A DNA stretch of 64,000 nucleotides from contig NZ_JADNRL010000026.1 in assembly GCF_015595025.1 (NCBI RefSeq), forward strand, positions 311,334-375,333. The letters run 5' to 3'. Below are positions 51,751 to 60,730 of the stretch, one piece after another. This stretch comes from Halomonas sp. KAO. GTDB lineage: Bacteria > Pseudomonadota > Gammaproteobacteria > Pseudomonadales > Halomonadaceae. Made by a program: the position numbers and the translations under genes. The number at the start of each line of letters is the position of its first letter. Position 1 is the stretch's first letter. The notes under the pieces are model-generated. The model was not told where the DNA came from, ran no database searches, and was given only the letters and a program-made list of their open reading frames with translations.

Positions 51751-52425
51751 TTAGCGCTCGTCCCCGGGTACGCCGTAGGATGGCGACTGGTCGGGCCTCA
51801 CGGCCCGCAGCACGTAAGCATCGCGCTGGGGCAGATAGTTCTCCCACACCATACGCAGCTCGCTCAGCGGCGCGATATGCCAGTCGACTCGCAGGTCGAC
51901 CACCGGCCAGCTGGCCTTGTCCGTGACTTTCAGCCCTGCCGAAAAGACCGGCCCCATTTCACCGCCCGCCGCCAGACCGGCGTCCATGCCCGCCAGCAGT
52001 CGCTCTGCCAACTCACCTTGACTGGCTTCAAAGGCCTCGACCATGGCGCGGATGACGCCTTCATCGGCGAGCATGTTGCCGCCGGCCACGCAGTCATGGC
52101 CGGCCTGGGTGGCATGGATACCCAGGGTTTCGGCGCCGCTGTGCGCGGCGCTCTGGCCCTGGCCGTCGAGCACCTGCAGCTGGCGCCACTCGGGGTATTG
52201 TTCGTGCTCGGTGAGTCGCGTCAACACATCCTTGGCACCCAGCCCTTCCTCAAGCAGCTGCACGCCTAGTTGACCCAGCACCGGATTGGTCACATTCTGG
52301 GACAGCACCACGCCCTTGCCCGGGGCAACGAAGGCACAGCGGCTGGCTACACAGATGCTGGAGGAGCTGATAGCGGTCCCGAACTGTCCCGTATCACGGC
52401 AAAAGCCGGCAATCGAAAACGTCAT
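51751..52425 (-). CDS. DUF1028 family protein (Ntn-hydrolase-like fold)
   Basis: A 224-residue protein starting MTFSIAGFCRDTGQFGTAIS with SSSICVASRCAFVAPGKGVV and QNVTNPVLGQLGVQLLEEG, the DUF1028 pattern. Known structures in this family resemble N-terminal nucleophile hydrolases, though no reaction is generally assigned. Its ATG overlaps the RidA stop as ATGA. Co-occurrence with RidA, a flavin monooxygenase and a deacylase suggests hydrolysis of an amide or cyclic intermediate. Function is inferred only from context. Confidence 0.85.
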   Translation of the reverse strand: MTFSIAGFCRDTGQFGTAISSSSICVASRCAFVAPGKGVVLSQNVTNPVLGQLGVQLLEEGLGAKDVLTRLTEHEQYPEWRQLQVLDGQGQSAAHSGAETLGIHATQAGHDCVAGGNMLADEGVIRAMVEAFEASQGELAERLLAGMDAGLAAGGEMGPVFSAGLKVTDKASWPVVDLRVDWHIAPLSELRMVWENYLPQRDAYVLRAVRPDQSPSYGVPGDER

Positions 52426-52847
52426 GCTGTGTCCTTTTCATCCGGAATGACGGCGATCACGTCGATCTCCATCAGCCACTCGGGCTGGGCCAGGCCTGCC
52501 ACGACCAGGCCCGTCGAGATCGGAAAGATGCCCTTTAGCCACTTGCCTACCTCACGATAGACCGGCTCGCGAAAGCGCGGATCAGTGATGTAGGTGGTGG
52601 TCTTGACGATATGACTGAGGTCCGAGCCGGCCTCCTCGAGCAGCTGCAGGACGTTCTTCATCGCCTGCTCGGCCTGGGCCTGGGGATCACCCAGCCCTAC
52701 CAGCCGGCCCTCGAAGTCGGTACCCACCTGACCGCGCACATAGACGGTGTTGCCCGCCCGCACCGCCTGGCACAGATCGTTATCCAGGCTCTGGTTCGGG
52801 TACGTTTCCTTAGTATTGAACATGCGAATCCGCGTATGCGTCGGCAT
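52422..52847 (-). CDS. RidA/YjgF-family enamine/imine deaminase
   Basis: A 141-residue RidA-type protein with GNTVYVRGQVGTDFEGRLVG and EAGSDLSHIVKTTTYITDPR. RidA proteins hydrolyse reactive enamines or imines to ketones and ammonia. It overlaps the FMO stop (TGATG) and the DUF1028 start (ATGA). An imine made by the monooxygenase would be a natural substrate. The usual catalytic Arg position appears changed (the segment reads ITDPRFREPVYREV), so it may belong to a catabolic Rid subfamily rather than housekeeping RidA. Confidence 0.87.
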   Translation of the reverse strand: MPTHTRIRMFNTKETYPNQSLDNDLCQAVRAGNTVYVRGQVGTDFEGRLVGLGDPQAQAEQAMKNVLQLLEEAGSDLSHIVKTTTYITDPRFREPVYREVGKWLKGIFPISTGLVVAGLAQPEWLMEIDVIAVIPDEKDTA

Positions 52848-54208
52848 CAGCTTACCCTCATCATGCTGGCGTTGTGAGCGGGCTCGGCACGATCATCCTG
52901 ACGCTTCTGCACGGCGTCGTCAGCCTGGCTCTGAGTGGCCCTGTGGTAGGTCAGGTACTTGTACTGCTTGCCAATCTGGTCGGCAATGTACTTGGCATCA
53001 TGCCACACGCCCCAGATGAAGCTGGAACCGCGATGCGACAGCCAGGGAAGCCCCAGGAAATAGATACCTGGCGCACTCGACACGCCGCGATGGTGCTGCG
53101 GTGCGCCCTTGGCGTCCAGAGCGTCGTCGACCCTGAGCCAGCTGTAGTCCACCTTGAAGCCGGTGGCCCAGACGATCGAGGTCACTCCCGCATCGGCCAG
53201 GTCGAGTTCGAATACGGGGTTAGTCACGCAGTCCGGATCGGGAAGAATATTACGCGCCTCGGGCTCCTCCGGCAGGTCGAGGCCGTTATCGAGGACATAG
53301 GCGTCCGCCGCATCCAGCATCGACAGATAGTTGGCATCGCCGTAGGCCAGGTTGTCCACCAAGTCTGCTTCGAACCTAGCCACGCCGTCGTCGAAGGACC
53401 TGGTACGCCCCACCAGCGTGATGCCGTCATGGGCCAGGGCGCGAAAGTCCACCGTATTGCCGCCGCGAGCGCCGCTCACCGCGATGGTGACGTGCTCTGT
53501 GCCCGGACGCATGGTTTCCGCATCCCACTCGCCAAGCACCCCCAGCCACCAGCAGAAATCACGGCCGCGGTAGGCCCGGGGGGGGCGGTTATGCGGCCCC
53601 ACCGAGAGGTAGACCTTCTTGCCGGCGCGCCGCAGTTCGTCGGCAATCTGCACTCCGGAGGATCCGGCACCGACGACCATCACGGCACCCTCAGGCAGCT
53701 GCTGGGGGTTGCGATAGTCGGCGGAATGGATCTGCTGGATGCCGTCATCCTTGGGAGCGATGGGCGGAATGGCCGGGTGCTGGAAGGGCCCGGTGGCAGC
53801 AACCACGCGGTTGGCCTCGATCACGCCATCGGAGGTTTCGATGGTGAAACCCGGCCAACCGACATTGCGCTCCACTTTCCTGACCTCCACCCCGGTGCGA
53901 ACGGGGGCGTCGATCTGCCTGGCATAGGCCTCGAAATAATCTGCCACCCGCTCCTTGGGTGCAAAGGCATCGGGATCGACGTTGCTGAACTCCATGCCGG
54001 GGAAACGGTCGTGCCAGGCGGGGCCGTTGGCCACCAGCGAGTCCCAGCGCCGCGTGCGCCAGCCTTCCGCAATGCGATTTCGCTCCAGCACGATATGGGG
54101 CACAGCGAGCTTGCTCAGGTGTTCGCTCATGGCGATGCCGGCCTGGCCGGCACCTACAATCAGCGTATCAGTGACGGTAGTGGCATGCGATGCAGACGAG
54201 GTAGTCAT
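52847..54208 (-). CDS. Flavin-containing monooxygenase (CzcO/group B type)
   Basis: A 453-residue FAD/NADPH monooxygenase. The FAD motif is IVGAGQAGIAMSEHLSK, the NADPH motif VVGAGSSGVQIADELRRAGK, and the region near 150-160 (VVAATGPFQHPAIPPI) lies where the FMO identity motif is expected. It could oxygenate an amine nitrogen or sulfur. It is the first gene of the four-gene unit FMO-RidA-DUF1028-M20, coupled by one- and four-base overlaps. Its upstream region 54209-54520 is AT-rich. The substrate is not identifiable; it does not look like the dedicated trimethylamine enzyme Tmm to me. Confidence 0.88.
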   Translation of the reverse strand: MTTSSASHATTVTDTLIVGAGQAGIAMSEHLSKLAVPHIVLERNRIAEGWRTRRWDSLVANGPAWHDRFPGMEFSNVDPDAFAPKERVADYFEAYARQIDAPVRTGVEVRKVERNVGWPGFTIETSDGVIEANRVVAATGPFQHPAIPPIAPKDDGIQQIHSADYRNPQQLPEGAVMVVGAGSSGVQIADELRRAGKKVYLSVGPHNRPPRAYRGRDFCWWLGVLGEWDAETMRPGTEHVTIAVSGARGGNTVDFRALAHDGITLVGRTRSFDDGVARFEADLVDNLAYGDANYLSMLDAADAYVLDNGLDLPEEPEARNILPDPDCVTNPVFELDLADAGVTSIVWATGFKVDYSWLRVDDALDAKGAPQHHRGVSSAPGIYFLGLPWLSHRGSSFIWGVWHDAKYIADQIGKQYKYLTYHRATQSQADDAVQKRQDDRAEPAHNASMMRVS

Positions 54209-54520
54209 GGGGAGGACTCCGTGTTGTTTTATCGTGTTGCTGTCTTGTTTTTCGCTGTGCCGATCACCTTAGAGCCCGATATTGATTAAATAAAATATAT
54301 TTATATTTTTCATAGGATATGAAATAACTATCCAGTGATTTATGTCCCAGCAGATGCATTGAGCGCGGTCTGATATTATTGACTCCCGCGTCGCGTCACT
54401 TTCTCCAAGGCTCAGATACCGCTAACTGATCTGCCATTCATCTTTCTTCTTTCTTCACCAGCAGCACGGCTCCTCTTATGGGTCTAGTTGACTCACAGAG
54501 TTGCCAGCCAACACCACGCA
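54209..54520. promoter_or_regulatory. AT-rich promoter region of the FMO operon
   Basis: A 312 bp gap with no gene. It is very AT-rich at 54285-54330 (long A/T runs), unlike the GC-rich coding flanks, as expected for the promoter of the FMO operon. No clear inverted repeat stands out. Confidence 0.45.
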
Positions 54521-55501
54521 TCAGACAACACCACGAACTCCCTGCCGGCGTGCCTTCCGCGGAGAATGGCCATAGCGCTCGCTGAAGGCCCGCGAAAAGC
54601 TGGATGCGGAGGAGAAGCCACAGGCCAGACCAATGGCGAGTACATCCATGTCGGTCTCGACCAGCAGGTGCTGGGCACGCTCCAGGCGCAGGCCCAGGTA
54701 CCAGCTCCGCGGCGTGGTGGCGAGGTGGCGTTCGAAGAGGCGCTGCAGCTGTCGCAACGAGACACCGCAGCGGTGGGCGATATCCGCCACTGGCAAGGGC
54801 GCTTCCAGGTGACGCTCCATCAGCGCTACCGCCTCCACCAGGCGACGGTTATGGGTCCCCAGGCGTCGCGCCAGGGTCATCCGCTGCTGGTCGCCGCGAC
54901 TGCGCAACCGTTCGTGGATCAGCTGCTCGGAGACATCGATGGCCAGCCGCGTACCGTGGCGCCGGGCGATCACCGCCAGGGCCATGTCCATGGCCGCGGC
55001 CCCACCGGCACAGGAGAAGCGCCGCTCGCCGAGCTCGAACAGTTCATCCGAGGTGGGGATGGCGGGGAAGCGCTCATGGAAGACGGGCAGACTCTCCCAG
55101 TGCAGGGTGACCCGCTCGCCCTTCAGCAGGCCGGCGGCGGCGAGCAGGAAACAGCCGGTATCCAGCCCCCCCAGGGCGCCCCCGGCCTGGTCGAGCCGAT
55201 GCAGCCATGCCATCAAAGGACGACCGAGGTAGGCCTCGGGCTCGAAGCCGCTGCATACCGCCACGGAGGGAAGATGGTGAACCTCGTCGATGGCGCAGTC
55301 TACGAGCAGGGTCATGTCGTTACTGGCGGTGACCGGCTCGCCATCGACGCTGATCAGCGTCCAGTCGAACAGTGGCCGACCGCTAATACGGTTGGCGATA
55401 CGCAGCGGCTCCACCGCGGCGAAGAACGCCATCATCGAGAACTGCGGCAGGAGTAGAAACCCCACCTGCTCGGGCAACGGGCCCGTGTACTCCAGTCGCA
55501 C
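54521..55501 (-). CDS. GlxA-type AraC-family regulator (GATase1-like sensor domain)
   Basis: A 326-residue regulator with the same plan as GbdR: an N-terminal DJ-1/GATase1-like domain (LLLPQFSMMAFFAAVEPLRI, then GGLDTGCFLLAAAGLLKGER) and a C-terminal AraC domain (LPVADIAHRCGVSLRQLQRL, and FSSASSFSRAFSERYGHSP). Relatives control carnitine, sarcosine, choline or arginine catabolism. It is upstream of and co-oriented with the FMO operon, with the AT-rich gap between, so it is a candidate controller of that operon. It is clearly distinct from GbdR. Confidence 0.87.
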   Translation of the reverse strand: MRLEYTGPLPEQVGFLLLPQFSMMAFFAAVEPLRIANRISGRPLFDWTLISVDGEPVTASNDMTLLVDCAIDEVHHLPSVAVCSGFEPEAYLGRPLMAWLHRLDQAGGALGGLDTGCFLLAAAGLLKGERVTLHWESLPVFHERFPAIPTSDELFELGERRFSCAGGAAAMDMALAVIARRHGTRLAIDVSEQLIHERLRSRGDQQRMTLARRLGTHNRRLVEAVALMERHLEAPLPVADIAHRCGVSLRQLQRLFERHLATTPRSWYLGLRLERAQHLLVETDMDVLAIGLACGFSSASSFSRAFSERYGHSPRKARRQGVRGVV

Positions 55502-55586
55502 GCTCTTCCCTCTCGTCAGCCGCCGATTCTCTCATTCGCCACCCCTCTCACCTGCCGCAATGCCTAGCCGCCCTTCTGGATTATGC

Positions 55587-56330
55587 TTACTCGTCGACCA
55601 CCATCAGATCGCGCATCTTTTGCTCGTCGAGCACCGTGAGCCGCTGACGATCGATATTGATGGCGCCACTGTCGCGCAGCTTGCCCAGCAGCCGGGAGAG
55701 GGTCTCCGGGGTCACCGCCAGCTGGGCGGCCAGCCAGCGCTTGGGAATGGTCAGGCGCACCACCCGCGGCTCGTTGCTTCGCCCCGATGGTAGCTGGCGC
55801 AGTATATAGCTGACCAGCCGCGACATGGCATCGCCCTGGGTCAGCAGCGCCATGTCCTCGAGACGGTCGGTAAGCTCCAGCGCCAGGCGACTCATGAACT
55901 CGGCACGACATTCGGGGTGACGATCCATGGCCTCGCGGCAGCGCGCGGCGGGGATCGACAGCACATGGGTTCGGCGCAGCGCCTCGGAGGAGTAGAGATA
56001 GACGCCCTCTCGGGAGACCATGCTCAGCTCACCCAGGGTGCCCCCTCGCTCCACGCAGCGGATGGTGGCCAGCCGACCGTCGCCGGCACTTCGCACCAGC
56101 CTTACCGCCCCGCTGATCACGATATGCAGCCACTCGGCAGGGGTGTCCTGGCGAAACAGCCACTCGCGGCTGGCCAGGGTGCGCGGCTCGCAATCCTCGA
56201 GCAGCGCCTCGACCTCCGCGTCGGAGAGCGCACCGAGCCACGGCACACCGCGCACCAGATCACGTAGCTGGCGCGGCTTGAACAGCAGGTCAGCGGCCGA
56301 ACTGGGCGGCTGGGCAGTATCCATAGGCAT
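55587..56330 (-). CDS. Crp/Fnr-family regulator at the end of the nar cluster
   Basis: A 247-residue regulator with a cyclic-nucleotide-binding-type beta roll (LFRQDTPAEWLHIVISGAVR, and GGTLGELSMVSREGVYLYSS) and a C-terminal Crp helix-turn-helix (LTIPKRWLAAQLAVTPETLS, then RLLGKLRDSGAI). It lacks the N-terminal cysteine cluster of oxygen-sensing FNR, so it is closer to DNR/NarR-type nitric oxide or nitrate regulators. The ATG at 56330 has GGAGG seven bases upstream and lies 41 bp inside the 3' end of moeA. It probably controls the nar operon or denitrification genes. Confidence 0.86.
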   Translation of the reverse strand: MPMDTAQPPSSAADLLFKPRQLRDLVRGVPWLGALSDAEVEALLEDCEPRTLASREWLFRQDTPAEWLHIVISGAVRLVRSAGDGRLATIRCVERGGTLGELSMVSREGVYLYSSEALRRTHVLSIPAARCREAMDRHPECRAEFMSRLALELTDRLEDMALLTQGDAMSRLVSYILRQLPSGRSNEPRVVRLTIPKRWLAAQLAVTPETLSRLLGKLRDSGAINIDRQRLTVLDEQKMRDLMVVDE

Positions 56331-57540
56331 GGTGTTCCTCCACATCGGTATCTGCGTCGACCAGCAGGTAGCCATGGGCCTGGCTGGCGGCACTCAGCAT
56401 ATGCGACCCCTGCCCACCGGCCAGCTGCGCCACCGGTGTGCCGGAACTCCAGTCGATCACAACACGCAGCAATTCGCGGCGCCCACGCGGTCCACGTCGT
56501 GTAAAGCCGGCCTTGACCGGGAAGCGTTGCAGCGGTGGCGGCGTCATGCCCTGGCGCCCCTGCAGCAGCGGCAGGGCGAGGAATTGCCACCCCACCAGCG
56601 AGGCCACGGGATTGCCCGGCAGGGCGACCAGCGGTGTGCCGGCGTCGAGGGATTCGCCAAGAAAGCCCAGGGCGAAGGGCTTGCCAGGCTTGATCCCCAC
56701 CCCATGAAAGACGATGCCCCCCAGCCGCTCGATGGCCGGGCGCACATGATCCTCCTCGCCCACCGATACACCACCGCTACAGACTACCAGATCGGCCTCG
56801 TCGCGGGCCCGTTCCAGGGCTCGATGCAGCTCATGAGGGTCATCCAGAACCACGCCGATATCGATCAGCTCGATGCCCTGGTGGGCCATCAGCGACTTGA
56901 GCATCACGCGGTTGCTGTCGAAGACCTGGCCCGGGGCACGCGGCTGGCCCGGCTCGATCAGCTCGTCGCCGGTGGAGAGCAGCGCGACCCTCACCCGCCG
57001 TCTCACCGTTACCTCGGCGATGCCATGACTGGCCAGCAGGGCTATCGCGGCGGCCTCGAGACCAGTGTTCGAGGCGAGCAGCGGTGTGCCGGCACGACTC
57101 TCCTCGCCCTGGCGGCGGATATTGGCCCCCGGAGAGAGGCCTCCCTCGACATGCACCCGGCCCTCGGCATCCAGACGCACCTTCTCCTGTGGCACCACGG
57201 CATCGGCACCGATGGGTACCGGGGCGCCGGTGAAGATACGCGCACAGCCTCCCTCGGGGAGGTGCATCACGCTTGCACCGGCGGGTACGCGCTGGATGAC
57301 CGGCTGGCCCCGGGGGGTCAGCTCGGCCAGCCGCAGGGCATAGCCGTCCATGGCGCTGTTATCGACGCCGGGCAGATCCAGGGTGGCGGCGACAGCGTCA
57401 CCCAGCACGCGCCCCTCGGCCTCCTCCAATGCCACCCGCTCGACCCCTGCCACCGGACGGGCCGCCGCGGCCATGCGCTCACGCGCATCGAACAGGTCCA
57501 CCAGCCCCGGGGTGATCACCTCCGCACAGCCGCAGTTCAT
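56290..57540 (-). CDS. moeA: Molybdopterin molybdenumtransferase
   Basis: A 416-residue MoeA: inserts molybdenum into molybdopterin. Family features are LDLPGVDNSAMDGYALRLAE, GEEDHVRPAIERLGGIVFHG and KPGKPFALGFLGE, then LPGNPVASLVGWQFLALPLL. Its ATG overlaps the moaB stop (ATGA). It follows narGHJI and ppiC, so it supplies cofactor to nitrate reductase and, in trans, to Fds. The first residues MNCGCAEVITPGLVDLF are typical of nar-linked MoeA. Confidence 0.94.
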   Translation of the reverse strand: MNCGCAEVITPGLVDLFDARERMAAAARPVAGVERVALEEAEGRVLGDAVAATLDLPGVDNSAMDGYALRLAELTPRGQPVIQRVPAGASVMHLPEGGCARIFTGAPVPIGADAVVPQEKVRLDAEGRVHVEGGLSPGANIRRQGEESRAGTPLLASNTGLEAAAIALLASHGIAEVTVRRRVRVALLSTGDELIEPGQPRAPGQVFDSNRVMLKSLMAHQGIELIDIGVVLDDPHELHRALERARDEADLVVCSGGVSVGEEDHVRPAIERLGGIVFHGVGIKPGKPFALGFLGESLDAGTPLVALPGNPVASLVGWQFLALPLLQGRQGMTPPPLQRFPVKAGFTRRGPRGRRELLRVVIDWSSGTPVAQLAGGQGSHMLSAASQAHGYLLVDADTDVEEHHAYGYCPAAQFGR

Positions 57541-58142
57541 GCGTCAATCTCCTCGCCGCTTTGCATCTCGCTCAGCGCCTCGCCAGGCGCCGCCTCGGAC
57601 TGGCGGCTGGCACAGCTCGAGCCATGCGGCAGCACCATGGCCACGAAGTTGCAGGGCCGGGTACGGGCATCAAGCTGTTCGAGCAGAATACCGTCCCAGG
57701 CGGTGGCACACGCCTTGGGCGAACCGGGCATGGCAAACACCAGGGTTCGGTCGATAAGCCCCGCCACGGCGCGGGACTGAATGGTGGAGGTGCCGATCGT
57801 GGCCAGCGACAGATGGCGGAACAGCTCGCCGTAGCCATCGACCGCCTTGTCGAACAGCGGGGCCAGTGCCTCAGGGGTGGTATCGCGGGTGGTAAAGCCG
57901 GTGCCGCCGTTGACCAGCACCACCTGAATGTCGTCGCGTACCACCCACTTCGAGACCACTGCCCGGATGCGATAGATGTTGTCGGGCACGATGCAGCGCT
58001 CCACCAGGGTATGGCCGGCATCGGTCAGGCGCGCGGAAAGCAGGTCACCGCTACCATCCTCCGCGAAGCCGCGGGTGTCCGATACGGTCAGCACGGCGAT
58101 GCCGAGAGGGGCAAAGGGTGTATTGGCAGAAACATGGGACAT
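57537..58142 (-). CDS. moaB: Molybdenum cofactor biosynthesis protein MoaB/MogA-type
   Basis: A 201-residue MoaB/MogA-fold protein that adenylylates molybdopterin. Features are GIAVLTVSDTRGFAEDGSGD and NGGTGFTTRDTTPEALAPLF (the GGTG motif binds the pterin). The ATG at 58142 is preceded by an AGGAGG site; the longer frame upstream is not conserved. A C-terminal segment of about 30 residues past the core is charged and Ser/Ala-rich. Operon partner of moeA (four-base overlap). Confidence 0.93.
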   Translation of the reverse strand: MSHVSANTPFAPLGIAVLTVSDTRGFAEDGSGDLLSARLTDAGHTLVERCIVPDNIYRIRAVVSKWVVRDDIQVVLVNGGTGFTTRDTTPEALAPLFDKAVDGYGELFRHLSLATIGTSTIQSRAVAGLIDRTLVFAMPGSPKACATAWDGILLEQLDARTRPCNFVAMVLPHGSSCASRQSEAAPGEALSEMQSGEEIDA

Positions 58143-58213
58143 GAGGGCCTCCTTTCCGGCCATGGTGCGGCGGAGCGGGGTGGGGTGGAAGTGACGGGCA
58201 TCAAGAAAGCGCA

Positions 58214-58245
58214 AGATCCTGCCGCCCGGTGGGGCGACAGGATCT
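58214..58245 (-). terminator. Hairpin between ppiC and moaB
   Basis: AGATCCTG(C)CGCCC pairs with GGGCGACAGGATCT, one mismatch, in the 115 bp gap. On the minus strand it lies 13 bp past the ppiC stop and upstream of moaB. Likely a partial terminator or mRNA-processing site that lowers mo* expression relative to nar genes. Confidence 0.55.
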
Positions 58246-58257
58246 CGAGGGAGGGGA

Positions 58258-59079
58258 TTACTGCATCAGGGCGCTACCGCTCTCGTCGTCGAGGCTGACG
58301 CCTTCGACGCCGATCTCCGCCTGAAGCGCCATCAGGTAGTGGCGCAGGGCGCGACGGGTGGACTGCTCGCGCAGGCTGTGGCGCACATGCTCGGCCACCT
58401 CTTCATAGGGGCGCTCGCGCCCCCCCTGGCGGGCATCAATGCTGACCACATGCCAGCCGTAGCGCGAGGCGAGGGGTCGATCATGGAGTCCTTCGGGCAG
58501 GCGATGCAGGGCATCGTCGAGCTCGGCCACGGTCTGGCCCGGGGCCAGCCAGCCCAGCTCGCCACCCTCCTCCTTCGAGGGACAGGAGGAGTGACGCTGG
58601 GCAAACTCGGTAAAGCGCTCGGGATGCTCGCCCAGCTCCTTGACGAGCTTCTCGCCCAGACGATAGCCGGCATCCCGAGCCTCGGCATCGTCCGGCGCCG
58701 CGGCCAGCAGGATATGGCGAACCTGCAGCCGCGTCGGCTCACTGAAGCGCTCGGCGTGGGTGGCGTGGAAGCGCCGGCAGTCCTCCTCCGAGGGCTCGGG
58801 CACCTCCAGCTCCTGCTCCAGCAGGGCGGCGATGATGGCATCATCCTCGTCGAGGTCCGAACCGTCGGCATCGGTCAGGCCCAGGGCGGCGGCGCGCTGG
58901 CGGAGCAGCTCGCGCACCACCAGGGCACGGGCGGCCTTGAGCTGGGCGCTGCCGGCGCTGTCCACCGGGTGGTACTGCATCTCCTGGGCGATGTCGGCCT
59001 CCGCGATGGTGGCCTCGCCGACCCGGATGGGAGGGGGGCTCGCGCCCCCGGGAATCATCTCGATATCGATCTTTTGCAT
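58258..59079 (-). CDS. PpiC-type peptidyl-prolyl isomerase linked to nitrate reductase
   Basis: A 273-residue protein with an N-terminal helical chaperone part (AEADIAQEMQYHPVDSAGSA) and a parvulin domain from about residue 125 (RLQVRHILLAAAPDDAEARD, then GELGWLAPGQTVAELDDALH). It resembles NifM-like PPIases found behind narI in Pseudomonas and Halomonas. I start at the ATG at 59079 with AAGGA upstream. No signal peptide, so it acts in the cytoplasm, probably in folding NarG or NarH. It is separated from narI by 164 bp. Confidence 0.9.
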   Translation of the reverse strand: MQKIDIEMIPGGASPPPIRVGEATIAEADIAQEMQYHPVDSAGSAQLKAARALVVRELLRQRAAALGLTDADGSDLDEDDAIIAALLEQELEVPEPSEEDCRRFHATHAERFSEPTRLQVRHILLAAAPDDAEARDAGYRLGEKLVKELGEHPERFTEFAQRHSSCPSKEEGGELGWLAPGQTVAELDDALHRLPEGLHDRPLASRYGWHVVSIDARQGGRERPYEEVAEHVRHSLREQSTRRALRHYLMALQAEIGVEGVSLDDESGSALMQ

Positions 59080-59243
59080 GAATGAATCCTTAGTGCACAT
59101 TTGCCTGGCCTCGAGGGCGCCGGGGACAGGCCGAAGAGGGGGTCCTATGCCAGGGATGGCATCGGTAGCGCCCAGGGAGGGGTTCACAGCGCCCCCTCGT
59201 AGGCCTGTCGCCGGCAAAGCCCCGACCTCGCGCCTGCCTTGTC

Positions 59244-59927
59244 TCAGCCCCGCTTGCGCACCAGCTGGTAACGACGGGTCACGTAGCCGAAGGGCACGCT
59301 CCACACATGAACCAGGCGCGAGAAGGGGAACAGCAGAATGATGGTCATCCCCAGGAAGATATGCAGCTTATAGATCCAGGAGACCTCGGCCATGTAGTCC
59401 GCCGCCCCGCCGCTGAAGAAGATGATCGACTGTGCCCAGCTGGAGAGAGTCAGCATCATCGCGCCATCCAGATGACCCAACGAGAAGATGACGGTGACCA
59501 GGCCCAGGAACGCCTGGAAGACGATCAGGCCGAGAATCACGGTGTCCATGAGGCTCGAGGAGGCCTTGACCCGCGGATTGGTGATCCGGCGATGCAGCAG
59601 CATGGCGCCACCCACGAGGCAGGCAATGCCTGCCGCCCCGCCGACGATGATGGCGATCAGCTGCTTGGTGCCGGCGTGCAGGAAGGGCGCGTAGACCCAG
59701 TGCGGGGTCAGCATGCCGAACAGGTGGCCGAAGAAGATCACGATGATGCCGACATGGAAGAGATTGCTGGCCAGACGCATGTTCTTCGAGGTGAGCATCT
59801 GGCTCGAGCCGGTCTTCCAGGTGTATTGCCCATGGTCGTAACGCAGCAGGCTGCCGACCAGGAACACCGTACCGGCCAGATACGGATAGTAGCCGTAGAT
59901 CAGGTGTTGCAGATATTCGGAAAACAT
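59244..59927 (-). CDS. narI: Respiratory nitrate reductase gamma subunit (cytochrome b)
   Basis: A 227-residue membrane diheme cytochrome b with five helices (for example LFHVGIIVIFFGHLFGML and LDGAMMLTLSSWAQSIIFF). Heme-ligating His residues are visible in SNLFHVG, FFGHLFG, YKLHIFLG and RLVHVWSVPFGY. It takes electrons from quinol and passes them to NarH. It follows narJ after 11 bp. Confidence 0.95.
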   Translation of the reverse strand: MFSEYLQHLIYGYYPYLAGTVFLVGSLLRYDHGQYTWKTGSSQMLTSKNMRLASNLFHVGIIVIFFGHLFGMLTPHWVYAPFLHAGTKQLIAIIVGGAAGIACLVGGAMLLHRRITNPRVKASSSLMDTVILGLIVFQAFLGLVTVIFSLGHLDGAMMLTLSSWAQSIIFFSGGAADYMAEVSWIYKLHIFLGMTIILLFPFSRLVHVWSVPFGYVTRRYQLVRKRG

Positions 59928-59938
59928 GGTGATTCTCC

Positions 59939-60730
59939 TTAACGGTCGGTCGGGCCGCGGTCAGCGGCGCTACTCGCGGCACTGCCGGGCAGGATTCGAA
60001 CGGGGTCGCTGGGCACGGTCTTCTTGCGCTCGGCCAGCCGGCGCCCCTCGGCGGACTGCAGGGCACAATCCTGGTCGGAATCGGCGGTGAAGCGTACCGC
60101 CTCCTCTTCCCACACCTCGTCCAGGGCCTCGGCGGTGTAGTCGGGCGCCTCCTCCTTCGCCGTCTGGCGATGGGCGGCGACGTCATCATCGGCACCGATC
60201 AGCGCCAGCAGCGCCAGGGGCACCAGGGCATAATCGGCCTCACGCTCCTCGAGACGCGCGGTAAGCAGCGCCAGGATATGGCGGATCTCGCCCAGCCAGC
60301 GGCCGATCTCGGCCTCGGAACGGGTGGAGAGATACTCCAGGAACAGCGGCAGATAATCCGGCAGTTCATGGGCGTCGAGCTCGAAGCCCGCAGCACGGTA
60401 CTCGGCCATCAGGTCGACCATCGCCTGACCCCGGTCGCGGGACTCGCCATGCACATGCTCGAAGAGCAGCAGCGAGGTATTGCGACCGCGATCGAACAGC
60501 GCCACATACTCCGCCTGGAGCTCCATGATGTCGGCCTCCAGAAGTCGCTGGCACCAGTCCATCAGGGCGGTGCGTCGCGCCGCCGACAGGCGGCGCTCGG
60601 CATTCAGGATCTCGATCATCTCCGGAGCGGCGGCCTGGAGCTCCTCGGTGGGATAGTCCAGCAGCCGGGCCAGCACGCGCAGGCTCAGCATGTCTGCCAC
60701 CGTTTCCATCTGTTGTGCGGCTTCAGCCAT
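59939..60730 (-). CDS. narJ: Nitrate reductase assembly chaperone
   Basis: A 263-residue NarJ, slightly longer than average because of a charged C-terminal tail. The core has MLSLRVLARLLDYPTEELQA, FEHVHGESRDRGQAMVDLMA and LPDYLPLFLEYLSTRSEAEI. It binds NarG and inserts the molybdenum cofactor. I start at the ATG at 60730 because GAGGAG lies seven bases upstream; this overlaps the narH stop by eight bases. Confidence 0.93.
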   Translation of the reverse strand: MAEAAQQMETVADMLSLRVLARLLDYPTEELQAAAPEMIEILNAERRLSAARRTALMDWCQRLLEADIMELQAEYVALFDRGRNTSLLLFEHVHGESRDRGQAMVDLMAEYRAAGFELDAHELPDYLPLFLEYLSTRSEAEIGRWLGEIRHILALLTARLEEREADYALVPLALLALIGADDDVAAHRQTAKEEAPDYTAEALDEVWEEEAVRFTADSDQDCALQSAEGRRLAERKKTVPSDPVRILPGSAASSAADRGPTDR

